Assembly: GCF_009910675.1 (NCBI RefSeq)
Contig: NZ_RSEJ01000006.1
Location: 1-64,000, forward strand
From: Photobacterium alginatilyticum
Lineage (GTDB): Bacteria > Pseudomonadota > Gammaproteobacteria > Enterobacterales > Vibrionaceae
Length of the DNA: 64,000 nucleotides
Direction of reading: 5' to 3'
A program made the position numbers and the translations under genes. The notes beneath the pieces were generated by a model. The model was not told the DNA's origin and did not search any database. It saw only the letters and a program-made list of their open reading frames with translations. This document shows positions 26,990-35,974 of this stretch, one piece after another (the stretch's first letter is position 1; every line of letters starts with the position of its first letter).

Positions 26990-27157
26990 GCTCTCAGACG
27001 AGAGGAAAATGATTCATCTTCTTGCTCTGAAGGCACGACATTGCTCACATTGCTTCCAGTGTACTTCAGCTCCGGTTGAATGTTTTTAGTGTAGGGCTAG
27101 AAACGAATTACCACTTCTGCTGAGCGGCTCTCTTGCCAAAGTAAGAGCCGCTTTTTT
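26990..27157 (+). ncRNA. ryhB: RyhB iron-regulated small RNA
   Basis: The conserved RyhB core is present: GGCACGACATTGCTCACATT at 27032-27051, continuing GCTTCCAGT, almost identical to the E. coli core. A Fur box and promoter lie just upstream, giving a start near 26990. The RNA ends in an intrinsic terminator, AGCGGCTCT/AGAGCCGCT with a T run, at 27123-27157. The length of about 168 bases is longer than the 90-base E. coli RNA, as in vibrios. RyhB pairs through Hfq with mRNAs of iron-using proteins when iron is scarce and often supports siderophore production. Confidence 0.93.
27123..27157 (+). terminator. Intrinsic terminator of ryhB
   Basis: AGCGGCTCT and AGAGCCGCT form a 9-bp stem with a 12-base loop and a run of six T. 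The convergent glycine-zipper gene ends at 27172. Confidence 0.88.
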
Positions 27158-27171
27158 CTATTCAACGCCAG

Positions 27172-27564
27172 TTACTTTTCAAGGTCATAGACAACGTAAC
27201 CTTTGTTATCCAGACAGCGGCGAAGCACTTTAGCCTGAACTTCCGTCGCATCATTCACCCCTGATAATGCGCCCGCACCACCTCCGATAGCCCCGCCGGC
27301 TAGGGCACCTGCCGCTACACCGGCCAACCCGTCCTCCAGGCCACCAACTACCGCACCTACCACGGCACCCGACGCCGCACCGTTTTGGGCCTCTACCTTG
27401 GCCGACTCGGCTTTGTCGACGCTCTCGGCATAGGATTGGCAATATGAAAAGTCCTGTTCGTATTGTGCCTGATCGACATTCGTCATATCGACCACCGGCT
27501 TTTGCTGGTACGCACAGGCAGACAATAGGGTAGCAATCATAGAAGCAATAAGGATCTTTTTCAT
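27172..27564 (-). CDS. Glycine-zipper lipoprotein
   Basis: About 130 residues starting at ATG 27564 (a longer frame starts 33 bases upstream without a signal peptide). The lipobox LLSAC marks a lipoprotein. The centre is a long Gly/Ala stretch (GAVVGAVVGGLEDGLAGVAA and onward), a glycine-zipper that would form a membrane-associated helix pair. A pair of Cys (YCQSY and RRCLD) flanks it. Such proteins are outer-membrane or inner-membrane lipoproteins of unknown role. GAGAGA precedes the start. Confidence 0.8.
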   Translation of the reverse strand: MKKILIASMIATLLSACAYQQKPVVDMTNVDQAQYEQDFSYCQSYAESVDKAESAKVEAQNGAASGAVVGAVVGGLEDGLAGVAAGALAGGAIGGGAGALSGVNDATEVQAKVLRRCLDNKGYVVYDLEK

Positions 27565-27992
27565 GGGTATCTCTCTGTTGAATTCGGTACGGAACATCTT
27601 GTTCAGGTAAACTCGGTCAATAGAGACAAATGTACATTGTTTTATATTTAGCTCATAACATATCTTTGTCTGCCTTTGTCACACTCAATACAAAGCCATA
27701 CATTGTTACGGTGACATACCGACGCACCCCATGAAATCAATGCATGAAACCGCTGCATGAACCACCACATAATGCTGATGTCTTGTGCACATGAAGAAAC
27801 ACTCTTATTACCTTCTGCGCATACTTCAATCGGTGAATATTCGTTAATATAAAATTTCGGCCACCTAACAGAAAATACGTTAATTACACTGTTACCAGTG
27901 GGGCTACACACATAAAAATAAATTTAAATCAGAATATTAGGCATTCTACGTAGTGTGCCGAATACAAAATAACAGGATTTCAAGGATAGGAA
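27565..27992. other. Intergenic region upstream of fbp
   Basis: About 430 bases between the divergent lipoprotein gene and fbp. A minus-strand frame at 27648-27911 has no ribosome site or family match and was not accepted. No clear operator was recognised. Confidence 0.5.
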
Positions 27993-29009
27993 ATGTCCGA
28001 TATTAAAACGCTTGGTGAGTTCATCATCGAGAAACAGAGTGACTTCCCCCATGCCAGTGGTGATCTGTCTTCGCTACTGGGTTCGATTAAGTTAGCTGCC
28101 AAAATTGTAAACCGTGAAATCAACAAAGCAGGATTGATTGATATTACCGGCGCGGTTGGCAAAGAGAATATTCAGGGCGAGCAGCAACAAAAACTCGATC
28201 TATACGCCAATGACAAGTTTAAGGCCGCACTCGAGTCCCATGCCCAGGTATGCGGCATTGCCAGCGAAGAAGAAGATGAAGTTGTTATCTTCAGCAAAGA
28301 GCAAAACCGCAACGCCAAATATGTAGTTCTGATCGATCCGCTGGATGGCTCTTCTAACATTGATGTCAATGCTTCTGTCGGCACGATATTTTCTATCTAT
28401 CGACGCCTATCACCGGTTGGCAGTCCCGCAACAGAAGAAGACTTTCTCCAGCCAGGCAATTGCCAGATTGCAGCAGGCTATGTCATCTATGGCTCTTCTA
28501 CCATGTTGGTTTATACCACCGGGAAAGGGGTTCACGGCTTTACCTATGATCCATCTCTGGGCGTTTTCTGTCTTTCCCATGAAAACATCCAGATCAGTGA
28601 ACACGGCAGTTGCTACTCTACCAACGAAGGCAACTATATCCGCTTCCCAACTGGCGTGAAAAAATACATCAAGTACTGCCAGGAAAATGTGCCTGAGGAC
28701 AACCGCCCGTATACATCGCGCTATATTGGCTCGCTCATTTCAGATCTTCATCGAAACCTGCTTAAAGGGGGAATTTACCTCTACCCTAGCACTGCGGCCT
28801 ACCCTGAAGGTAAGCTCCGTCTGCTTTATGAATGCAACCCGATGGCTTTCATTATGGAGCAGGCAGGCGGTAAGGCGTGCAACGGCGCAGAGCGGATCCT
28901 GGATATAACGCCAACCTCATTACATCAAAGAATGCCTTTCTTTGCTGGCTCTAATGCGATGATTAACACGCTCGAACAATTTCTGGCCGAACCAGAACAT
29001 AACGCATAA
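27993..29009 (+). CDS. fbp: Fructose-1,6-bisphosphatase class I
   Basis: A 338-residue cytosolic enzyme that converts fructose 1,6-bisphosphate to fructose 6-phosphate in gluconeogenesis. The metal-binding and catalytic stretch is [15 protein letters not shown] near residues 112-126, with the acidic EEDE just before it. [20 protein letters not shown] near the C terminus is the family sugar-phosphate region. AAGGATAGGAA precedes the ATG. The length equals that of E. coli Fbp (332). It is a single-gene unit followed by a hairpin. Confidence 0.96.
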   Translation: MSDIKTLGEFIIEKQSDFPHASGDLSSLLGSIKLAAKIVNREINKAGLIDITGAVGKENIQGEQQQKLDLYANDKFKAALESHAQVCGIASEEEDEVVIFSKEQNRNAKYVVLIDPLDGSSNIDVNASVGTIFSIYRRLSPVGSPATEEDFLQPGNCQIAAGYVIYGSSTMLVYTTGKGVHGFTYDPSLGVFCLSHENIQISEHGSCYSTNEGNYIRFPTGVKKYIKYCQENVPEDNRPYTSRYIGSLISDLHRNLLKGGIYLYPSTAAYPEGKLRLLYECNPMAFIMEQAGGKACNGAERILDITPTSLHQRMPFFAGSNAMINTLEQFLAEPEHNA

Positions 29010-29028
29010 CCATAGCAACAGTATCCAA

Positions 29029-29053
29029 AGGCTCACTAACGGAAAGTGAGCCT
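29029..29053. terminator. Terminator between fbp and the histidine kinase gene
   Basis: AGGCTCACT and AGTGAGCCT pair across a seven-base loop between convergent genes. The T tracts are weak on both sides. Confidence 0.65.
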
Positions 29054-29061
29054 ACTGAACG

Positions 29062-30354
29062 TTAGTCTGTAGCAAGCGCCTGCGGCACAATCAGCGTAAA
29101 CCTTGCCCCGCCAGAGTCACTCGCCCCAATTTCGACCTTACCCTGATGGCGAGCCATAATTTGTGCAACTATTGCCAGGCCAAGGCCATGGCCGCCAGAC
29201 TCGCGATCCCTGGCGGTACCAACACGGTAAAATGGCTCCAGAATTCGCGCTCGTTCGTCTTGCGGGATCCCGATACCGTCATCATCGATTTGAATATGCA
29301 ACGCTTGCTCATAGCGAAAAACGCGGAGATCAATACGCTGCTCAGCATAGCGGGAAGCATTGCGGACGATATTCGATACCGCGCGCGTTAACTGATAGAC
29401 ATCCACGGCAGCACTATCGTCAGTTTGATAATCGACATTAATCGTAATATCCGTGTCCTTCTGGCATTTTGACACTAGTTTATCCAGCCAGTCACTCACG
29501 TAAGGCGAGGTAAGATTCAGGGGAATGGCCGCTCGCTCCATCTTGGCAAAGTAGAGAAGCTCTTCAATCATCTGTTCCAGCTCGGCCATATCATCATGAA
29601 TCCCGGCGACATAATGCAACTGCTCTGGCGATATCCCAGAATCTTCCAGCATTTCAAGCTGACACTGGACCCGGAAAACCGGGGTACGAAGTTCATGGGC
29701 AACCGCATTGGTCAGCTGTTTGTGGCTGGTGATCAGGGCAGAAATTTTATCTGCCATCTGATTAAAACTACTGTTCAGGCTTCCTAGCCGATCACCCGGT
29801 TTTTCCGAGGCCCGGACGGCAAAATCCCCTTCGGCAAATGCCAGTGTCGTCTGCTCCAGTACACGAAAGCGCCGGGACAATATGACCAGCATTAACGCGC
29901 TATAGATGGCAAAGCCGGTATAGAAGAATATCCACAGCAAGGTCTCGTCAAAATCAAGTTGCTGCCAGATGGGCTTTGTTAAATCCGGTTCTATCTTGAA
30001 TACCTGACGACTGTCTCCATACACAACAAAATAGCTATACGAATCGTTAAGATAAATTTGGTGAGTTTGCAGATCATCAATAATCTCGTCAGAGAGTTCA
30101 GGGTTGTCCCACTGATAAACCGAAAGACTTAACTGGTTTTCTTCGGCATACCGAGCAAGAAGCTCATCGGCATGACTTTGGCTAACGGAGTCCGCAACGT
30201 CGTCCAAGATATACACCACGCTGTGCGCCTGATTAAATTCAATCACTTCCTCGGAATCAGGTGTCAGTTCCTGGGTAACATAGACGTAGCTAAGAATACT
30301 CAGAAAAAAGAGCGCAGCGATCCCAATAAAAAACTCACAATACAAGCGTTTCAT
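29062..30354 (-). CDS. rstB: Sensor histidine kinase, RstB-like
   Basis: A 430-residue inner-membrane kinase. TM1 lies near residues 10-26, a periplasmic sensor of about 110 residues follows, and TM2 is near 140-160. A HAMP domain leads to the HisKA box VAHELRTPVF with the phosphorylated His. ATP-binding motifs are NIVRNASRYAE (N box), DDGIGIPQDE (G1) and GHGLGLAIV (G2). It starts ten bases after the response regulator gene, forming one operon. The length and domain layout match RstB (433 residues); the exact signal is not known. Confidence 0.85.
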   Translation of the reverse strand: MKRLYCEFFIGIAALFFLSILSYVYVTQELTPDSEEVIEFNQAHSVVYILDDVADSVSQSHADELLARYAEENQLSLSVYQWDNPELSDEIIDDLQTHQIYLNDSYSYFVVYGDSRQVFKIEPDLTKPIWQQLDFDETLLWIFFYTGFAIYSALMLVILSRRFRVLEQTTLAFAEGDFAVRASEKPGDRLGSLNSSFNQMADKISALITSHKQLTNAVAHELRTPVFRVQCQLEMLEDSGISPEQLHYVAGIHDDMAELEQMIEELLYFAKMERAAIPLNLTSPYVSDWLDKLVSKCQKDTDITINVDYQTDDSAAVDVYQLTRAVSNIVRNASRYAEQRIDLRVFRYEQALHIQIDDDGIGIPQDERARILEPFYRVGTARDRESGGHGLGLAIVAQIMARHQGKVEIGASDSGGARFTLIVPQALATD

Positions 30355-30364
30355 TCACTATCGC

Positions 30365-31096
30365 CTACCAACGATCAGGGACAAACAGGTACCCTTTACC
30401 GCGCACCGTGATTATTTTTCGAGGCAGAGCCGGGTTGTCGTCGAGCTTTTTACGCAATGACACAATTTTATTGTCGATGGTGCGATCAAGGCCGTCGTAT
30501 TCTATCCCCCGGGTACTCTTGACCAGAAAGTCACGCGACAAAACCTCATCAGGGCGGCAAGCCAGAAGCCACAACAAGTCAAATTCACTGTCGGTGAGGC
30601 ATATTTCCTCGTTATCGAGAGAGCACAGCTTACGTCTGCCGTTTAGGTGCAAGCTACCATAACGGCATTCTGTTAACGTGCCACCTGAACTCATTTCATT
30701 CTCTGTTGTTACATCAGTTGTTGACGTTTGAGATTCATCTCCGCGACGTAAAAGCATGCGAATGCGGGCCAGTAAGACTCTGGGTTTAATCGGTTTGTTG
30801 ACGAAGTCATCAGCACCAATTTCCAATCCGGCGACATGGTCGATATCATCATCGCTCGCTGTCAGCATCAGAATTTTACTGTTGACCAGCGGCCGGACGT
30901 TACGGCAAATAGTCAGGCCATCCACGCCAGGCAGCATTAAATCGAGCACGACAAGGTCGGGCTGATGCTCAATAATCGTATCCGTAGCCAGGCTGCCGTC
31001 AGAAACGGTCACAACCTCAAATTGCTGCTGCCTAAAATAGTGCGCCAGCAACTCACACAGCTTGAGGTCATCCTCGACTAATACGATCTTTGTCAT
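30365..31096 (-). CDS. rstA: Response regulator, RstA-like (OmpR/PhoB family)
   Basis: A 243-residue regulator. The receiver domain has the acidic pocket VEDD at residues 7-10, the phosphoacceptor Asp52 in VVLDLMLPG, Thr in LMLTAS and Lys in NKPIKP. An OmpR-type winged helix follows, with LTDSEFDLLWLLA and the trans-activation loop ahead of VSLRKKL. Similarity to E. coli RstA is visible in MLPGVDGLTICR. It pairs with the kinase encoded next. Upstream, divergent and 244 bases away, is an exported protein that could be a target. Confidence 0.87.
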   Translation of the reverse strand: MTKIVLVEDDLKLCELLAHYFRQQQFEVVTVSDGSLATDTIIEHQPDLVVLDLMLPGVDGLTICRNVRPLVNSKILMLTASDDDIDHVAGLEIGADDFVNKPIKPRVLLARIRMLLRRGDESQTSTTDVTTENEMSSGGTLTECRYGSLHLNGRRKLCSLDNEEICLTDSEFDLLWLLACRPDEVLSRDFLVKSTRGIEYDGLDRTIDNKIVSLRKKLDDNPALPRKIITVRGKGYLFVPDRW

Positions 31097-31340
31097 CTCA
31101 TCCCACCCATAAATTAAACAGCGTTCAAAACCAAGTTCGGTGAATTAAATACTGAAATAACAACTTTATCAAGCAATAGAAAGCATACCCCGCACAAATG
31201 TATAGCCCTCTCACATTACAAAGGTGAATTCGCCATTCCACTTCAAAACAATCAGCTTCTGTCGCTACATTGACCATATGGCCATTTCTATCTGTAATTG
31301 GAATAGCACTTTCTCAACACACCCCGCGCAGAAGACAACA

Positions 31341-31823
31341 ATGAACAAGGTAACTGGCAAGGTACGTGCTTTCGTACAGCTCCTACTAACAGGCGTTTTG
31401 CTGCTGGCGCCATTTCCAGCGATACCTGTTGCTGATCCGATACTTGCGGCGCTCCAGGGCTGCTGGCAGGGAAAAGCCATCAAAACACCCCGCGGGACTT
31501 TATCCTACCCAATCTGTTTTGAATTACAGCAAGACAATTCACTCTATGGCGTGGCTAATCTGGATGTCTCACGCCATCATTGGCATTTCTCCAACCAAGA
31601 AGACAACACTCAACTAAGGTTTCTCTCAACCTTTGCCGGTAATGACACGCCGATTTATCTATCGGCCAGCCATACAGCGACCGACCACATTATTTTCGAA
31701 GCAGACAACAGCCGCTATTTGAAGGTTCGGATACTGCAACAAGAAGAAGGGACGTACCGTTTTACCATCGAGGTAAAAGGCAAAGAGCATGTCATTATTG
31801 TGCTGACTCAGGAAGAGAGATGA
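31341..31823 (+). CDS. Hypothetical exported protein divergent from rstA
   Basis: About 160 residues starting at ATG 31341, which gives a signal peptide: MNKVTGKVRAFVQLLLTGVL and onward to a cut after IPVA. An earlier in-frame start at 31224 would bury it. The mature part, about 125 residues, looks like a beta-rich domain starting LQGCWQGKAIKTPRG, reminiscent of small lipocalin-like or DUF proteins, but no family is assigned. It diverges from the two-component genes and may be regulated by them. A terminator follows at once. Confidence 0.65.
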   Translation: MNKVTGKVRAFVQLLLTGVLLLAPFPAIPVADPILAALQGCWQGKAIKTPRGTLSYPICFELQQDNSLYGVANLDVSRHHWHFSNQEDNTQLRFLSTFAGNDTPIYLSASHTATDHIIFEADNSRYLKVRILQQEEGTYRFTIEVKGKEHVIIVLTQEER

Positions 31824-31831
31824 TACCTGGC

Positions 31832-31858
31832 AACGCTCACTGAGTAACAGTGAGCGTT
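31832..31858. terminator. Terminator after the exported protein
   Basis: AACGCTCACTG and CAGTGAGCGTT form a perfect 11-bp stem with a five-base loop, between convergent genes. Confidence 0.8.
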
Positions 31859-31879
31859 GTGCTATCGGGTAAAGACTAA

Positions 31880-32113
31880 TCAGGCAAACCAACCGGTAAC
31901 CAGATCACGACTTGGGGCACTGCCTTTGTGAACAACCTGCTCGTCAATCACCACGGCGGGTGTCGACATCACCTGGTAGGCCATGATCTGCGCCATATCC
32001 TGAACTTTCTCAATCTGAATATCGATATTGAGTTCATCGGCAACCGCTTGGATCAGATCGGCAGTATTACGACAGTTAGCACAACCAGAACCAAGTACTT
32101 TGATTTTTTTCAT
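31880..32113 (-). CDS. Small thioredoxin-like (redox-active disulfide) protein
   Basis: A 77-residue protein of the thioredoxin-like family. The N-terminal VLGSGCANCRNT gives the redox-active CxxC, and the cis-Pro region is STPAVVIDEQVV. These small proteins are typically encoded next to UPF0718 permeases, as here (18-base gap to the permease). They may pass electrons or metal/metalloid ligands to the permease. No signal peptide is present, so it is cytosolic. Confidence 0.9.
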   Translation of the reverse strand: MKKIKVLGSGCANCRNTADLIQAVADELNIDIQIEKVQDMAQIMAYQVMSTPAVVIDEQVVHKGSAPSRDLVTGWFA

Positions 32114-32131
32114 TGTAGTTTCCTTATAGCA

Positions 32132-33118
32132 TTAGAATGAAACGATATTGAATGTCCACCCGACAAAGGTGAAAGCTACCAGCAAGACAGCAAACAGTGT
32201 CGCCAGCAGTTTCCACTGCATAACTTGCTTGAGCAGGATAAATTCAGGGAAGCTGGCAGCGACGGTACTCATACAAAAAGCGAGCGTTGTTCCTATCGGC
32301 AGGCCATTAACAATTAAGCTTTCCATTACCGGGATCACCCCGGTGGCATTGGAATAGAGCGGAATGCCCAGCATAACGGCAGCCGGTACTGACCACCATT
32401 GGCCATCACCGAGGTGAGATTCAATCCAGCCATCGGGTACAAAGCCATGCAGTGCCGCGCCAAGGCCGACACCGATGATCACCCATTTCCATACCCGGCC
32501 AAAGATATCCGCGGTTTCCTGCCGGGCAAACTGGTGACGGTCACTCAGGGTCAGGGCTTTCCTTTGCAGCTCATTCGATTCGAACGGTTTATCTCGACCC
32601 TGTTTCAGTGCATCAGCGGCAAAAGACTGTAACCATCGTTCTGCTTTGATGGCATCAAGAAATACGCCGCCTAGCATCCCGACGACCATACCGACCAGAA
32701 TGTACATCAGAGTAAACTTCCAGCCGAGCAACCCCATCAATAGCAATACCGCCACCTCATTGATTAATGGCGAGGTGATCAGAAAGGCCATGGTGATGCC
32801 CAGCGGGATCCCTGCCGAGCTAAAACCAAGAAAAACAGGAATACTGGAGCAGGAACAAAAAGGCGTGATGGCACCAAACAACGAGCCCAGCATATACCCG
32901 AACCAGCGACTTTTCCCGGCCAGATAATCTCTTACCCGTTCGACATCCAGTGACGCACGGATCACAGCGATCAGATAAATCATCACCACCAGCAAAGCGA
33001 AGATTTTAGTGACGTCTTCAACAAAGAAATGCATCGCATCGCCTGCTTTGGTGGCAGCAGACAGCCCAAGTAAATCAAACACCAGCCAACTGGCAAAATC
33101 GGAAAAAATCTGAAACAT
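32132..33118 (-). CDS. UPF0718 (DUF318) family permease
   Basis: About 328 residues with eight to ten membrane helices. ATG 33118 is preferred because GGGAG lies eight bases before it; the ATG at 33139 has no ribosome site. ITPFCSCSSIPVFLGF near residue 85 holds the conserved paired Cys (CSC) of the family, and a second helix bundle has GIPLYSNATGVIPV. Relatives such as ArsP export organoarsenicals. It is transcribed with the thioredoxin-like gene and downstream of a SigZ-type sigma factor gene. The substrate is unknown; a thiol-reactive metalloid is plausible. Confidence 0.88.
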   Translation of the reverse strand: MFQIFSDFASWLVFDLLGLSAATKAGDAMHFFVEDVTKIFALLVVMIYLIAVIRASLDVERVRDYLAGKSRWFGYMLGSLFGAITPFCSCSSIPVFLGFSSAGIPLGITMAFLITSPLINEVAVLLLMGLLGWKFTLMYILVGMVVGMLGGVFLDAIKAERWLQSFAADALKQGRDKPFESNELQRKALTLSDRHQFARQETADIFGRVWKWVIIGVGLGAALHGFVPDGWIESHLGDGQWWSVPAAVMLGIPLYSNATGVIPVMESLIVNGLPIGTTLAFCMSTVAASFPEFILLKQVMQWKLLATLFAVLLVAFTFVGWTFNIVSF

Positions 33119-33157
33119 GCCTACAGCTCCCGTGACCATGTGCGGCAGGGAGAGCAG

Positions 33158-33180
33158 GTAATGAAAGAAAGTGTCATTAC
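33158..33180. promoter_or_regulatory. Inverted repeat upstream of the permease
   Basis: GTAATGA and TCATTAC are separated by nine bases, 40 bases upstream of the permease start. It could be the operator of an ArsR-type or other repressor. No regulator gene of that type is in view. Confidence 0.35.
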
Positions 33181-33258
33181 ATCGTCCTTACAAAATTACC
33201 TCGTTATTTGCAAAGACGATGAAAGAAGCAAAAGGATGCAGAATTTTTAAGCTTAGTA

Positions 33259-33834
33259 TCAGTTTTTTGGATCTCGAGGGGTAAAGCAGCAAACCCTGTG
33301 ATACTCATCAAGCTTTACCTTGCACGACTGACTGAGCTGTCGCCGTAACTTCTGCCGGGCACGTTGCAACCGGGACTTGGTCGCCACCAGCGTCATACCA
33401 TGACGATCGGCGTATTCCTTCTGGGTCATTCCCCGAATATCACACGCTTTGATGATCTCGCTGTCTTTTGCCTCCAGCTCACTCAGTACCCGAGGCAGGC
33501 ATTGAGTCAGGCTATCAATGACCTCAGTATCATGCAGCTCCTGCTCAACATCCAAGTCATCAAGCGGAACAAACCGACGCTGGCGAACCTGATCAATCAC
33601 CAGATTATTTGCCACCCTGAACAGCCAGGCCTTGGCATTCTCTATCTCACAGAAATCCTTTTTTTTGCTCATGGCACGCAAGAAAACTTCATGAAGCAAG
33701 TCTTCGGCCAGGGCGTCCTCGTCGGTATGCTTATATAGCCAGGCTAATAATGAATCCTGATGTGCCCGCCATGCCTTCATCAAACACGGCGCAACTGAAT
33801 GAAAAGAAAGATCTGCAGATTCCGTGACACTCAT
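33259..33834 (-). CDS. RNA polymerase sigma factor, SigZ-like (ECF type)
   Basis: A 191-residue sigma-70 family protein. Region 2 has DEDALAEDLLHEVFLRAM and AWLFRVANNLVIDQVRQRR; region 4 has MTQKEYADRHGMTLVATKSR followed by LQRARQKLRRQL. The C-terminal tail contains CKVKLDEYHRVCCFTPR with several Cys, which could sense metal or redox state. SigZ proteins are often encoded with UPF0718 permease and thioredoxin-like genes, as here. No anti-sigma factor gene is seen beside it, so the Cys tail may do that job; this is inference. Confidence 0.85.
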   Translation of the reverse strand: MSVTESADLSFHSVAPCLMKAWRAHQDSLLAWLYKHTDEDALAEDLLHEVFLRAMSKKKDFCEIENAKAWLFRVANNLVIDQVRQRRFVPLDDLDVEQELHDTEVIDSLTQCLPRVLSELEAKDSEIIKACDIRGMTQKEYADRHGMTLVATKSRLQRARQKLRRQLSQSCKVKLDEYHRVCCFTPRDPKN

Positions 33835-33938
33835 TCCGACGCTCTCCTCACCGCTATCACCACTATCACCTCTAGGCCCAAGCTCGCATACACACCCACC
33901 CGACTGGCGTCACATACCAACCGGCAAAGCCGAGATTC

Positions 33939-34496
33939 TTAATCATCACTGCCTTTTTCTTGCGACGGCAGGGCTGTGATCCACGACGTTATTTCATCAA
34001 TCCCGATCTGCTTACCGCTTAGCATCCTCATTAGCAGGCCCCCCAGCATCAAGGCCATTGCCTGGTTGGCCTGTGGCTTACCAACCATATACTGCATCTC
34101 TGACAGGTATTGGGCATTAGCCTTGTTCATCAAAGGATCCGCGGCAACCTCCCCGGCATTTTTACCCCGGACATAATCGAGTAGCAGCGCCATCTCACCC
34201 TGAAAGCGATTGTCTAGTACACCAATCATTGCAGCAATAGCCTCACCCTTTAAAGCAGGGACGGCCTCGCCTTCAGCCACTCCATATAAATTACTCGGCT
34301 GGGTGATAATTTCAGTACAGGCAGAAAAAAGTTCCTGTTTACTCGGAAAATAATGATAAAGCGCACTTTTTGATACGCCGATTGCGTCGGCAATGCCCCG
34401 CATACCCAAGCCGTTATAGCCATGCTCGATAAACACATCTACGGCTTTTGTCGCCAGCTCCAGACGATAAGCCTCATGGTCAATGATTTTGGGCAT
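33939..34496 (-). CDS. TetR family regulator
   Basis: About 185 residues from ATG 34496, preceded by GGAGGG; a longer frame has no ribosome site. The HTH reads VFIEHGYNGLGMRGIADAIG then VSKSALYHYFPSKQELF. It diverges from a membrane protein gene at 34733, and three similar imperfect palindromes lie between them, suggesting that it represses itself and that gene. The ligand is unknown. Confidence 0.88.
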   Translation of the reverse strand: MPKIIDHEAYRLELATKAVDVFIEHGYNGLGMRGIADAIGVSKSALYHYFPSKQELFSACTEIITQPSNLYGVAEGEAVPALKGEAIAAMIGVLDNRFQGEMALLLDYVRGKNAGEVAADPLMNKANAQYLSEMQYMVGKPQANQAMALMLGGLLMRMLSGKQIGIDEITSWITALPSQEKGSDD

Positions 34497-34511
34497 ATTT
34501 CCCTCCTGTTT

Positions 34512-34636
34512 CAGACCACTTGGACAATAAACGATTGACCACAACGAGTCCAGCTGCAGATCTTTATTAGACCGTCTGGACTAAAAAGATTGACGATTAA
34601 AAAATCAGCCACTATTATTTAGACCAAGTGGACTAT
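34512..34636. promoter_or_regulatory. Three TetR operator repeats
   Basis: The motif TTAGACC-N4-GGACTA occurs at 34567-34584 (TTAGACCGTCTGGACTAA) and 34619-34636 (TTAGACCAAGTGGACTAT), and a weaker copy is at 34512-34527 (CAGACCACTTGGACAA). Spacing of 52-55 bases is about five helical turns, so all sites face the same side of the DNA. Confidence 0.75.
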
Positions 34637-34732
34637 TTAGGCTTGTTTTTGTACACCGACATCTTACAAATGGTGCCGGATCTTCAACAAAGAGTGCTTG
34701 TAGTCGAAAGCGAAGATACTCAGGAGTTAATC

Positions 34733-35362
34733 ATGAAAGAGAACATCCACACCATCAAAGATGCCCATATCGACTGGAACTGTCAGGGGAAATTCAATTT
34801 TACGACAGGCCACGGTGCCACACGCGCTGAAAGTATACTGGCTAACTACGCTGCCTTCTTGGCACCGGTTGCCCTGTATTTTCTTTCTTGGCAGAACTTA
34901 GAATGGAGCCTGCTGCAGATTGCCGTAGCCAGTTTTCTAGCTATCGATATGATTGGTGGTGTACTCACCAATTCATTGGGCTCCATGAAACGCTTCCTCT
35001 ACTCGGAGCAAGTTTTACCGCAATCAATGATGGCGAAGCTGGTTAAAAGTAAATTTGTTTTTCCTATCATCCATTTCCAGATCTTCCTGGCACCACTGTG
35101 TTTTGATGTCACATGGGGTTATGCCTTGTTCTGGTATGGCATGATGATCGCGTCCATCGTGCTGATCCACGTATTGCCGCTCTACCTGCATCGTCCTGTC
35201 GCCCTGGCTATTGTGATGCTGGCGGTCATGATTAACCAAAGTGCCTTTATGCCGCTGAGCGGACTAGAGTGGCTGGCGCCGATCTACATCATCAAGTTAG
35301 TTCTGTCTCATGCCGTGCGAGAAGAACCATACCGGCCAGCAGACAACGCGGCAAACGCATAA
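34733..35362 (+). CDS. Hypothetical multi-pass membrane protein
   Basis: About 209 residues starting at ATG 34733, with CAGGAG before it; an upstream in-frame start at 34628 lies inside the operator. A hydrophilic N-terminal stretch of about 35 residues is followed by five or six hydrophobic helices. No family is recognised. It is controlled, in all likelihood, by the divergent TetR protein and stops three bases before the next, convergent TetR gene. Confidence 0.7.
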   Translation: MKENIHTIKDAHIDWNCQGKFNFTTGHGATRAESILANYAAFLAPVALYFLSWQNLEWSLLQIAVASFLAIDMIGGVLTNSLGSMKRFLYSEQVLPQSMMAKLVKSKFVFPIIHFQIFLAPLCFDVTWGYALFWYGMMIASIVLIHVLPLYLHRPVALAIVMLAVMINQSAFMPLSGLEWLAPIYIIKLVLSHAVREEPYRPADNAANA

Positions 35363-35365
35363 GAT

Positions 35366-35950
35366 CTATACAATGGCAGCCAGCAAGAAGTCAGTCGCTT
35401 TTCTGGCATGCTCATCAATCTGGTGCTGGCTCGGTTTTTCCCTTCCCATCAAAACGCCCGATCTCAGTGAAAGCAACATTCCAAGCCAAAGCTTTATCGT
35501 TGTTTCCGTATCTTTGACATCGAGCCTTTCAGAGAAAAATGCCGCAAGCTTTTCATGCGTATCATCAGGCCCTACCGCATGAAAAATACTGACAATTTCA
35601 GGGGCTTTCGCACTTTCAGCCACCAATAGCCGGAATGTCGCAATGTGGTTATCCGATAAGTGAAAGCCGATAAAATCCCTGGCAAACCCCGTTAAGGCAT
35701 CGCGCGTGTTTGGGTTTTTTAGATGGGTAAGAAAGCTATCATCAAGACTTTCACCCATATGACGCAACGTTGCCTGAAACAAATCAATTTTTGTCGGGAA
35801 GTATCGGTAAACTGTTTGTTTTGTCATTCGAGCCTGCGCCGCTATTTTGTCCATACTGGACAGCACATATCCCTCGGATAAAAAAATCTCTTGTGCCGCA
35901 GCTAAAATCGCCCGCCTTTTTATCTCTTTATTTTGCTCGATTTTTCCCAT
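35366..35950 (-). CDS. TetR family regulator, divergent from EamA transporter
   Basis: A 194-residue TetR protein with HTH FLSEGYVLSSMDKIAAQARM then TKQTVYRYFPTKIDLF. It diverges from the EamA transporter gene, and two perfect inverted repeats lie between the genes. It very probably represses the EamA-TsaA-like operon and itself. The C-terminal domain resembles the AcrR/TetR_C group with VAESAKAPEIVSIFHAVG. Confidence 0.88.
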   Translation of the reverse strand: MGKIEQNKEIKRRAILAAAQEIFLSEGYVLSSMDKIAAQARMTKQTVYRYFPTKIDLFQATLRHMGESLDDSFLTHLKNPNTRDALTGFARDFIGFHLSDNHIATFRLLVAESAKAPEIVSIFHAVGPDDTHEKLAAFFSERLDVKDTETTIKLWLGMLLSLRSGVLMGREKPSQHQIDEHARKATDFLLAAIV

Positions 35951-35974
35951 TTTCAGCTCACCTCAAAAATTATT

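Noticed and set aside
27648..27911. 87-residue minus-strand ORF upstream of fbp
   Set aside because: No ribosome site or signal peptide, odd composition, and it occupies the divergent promoter region.
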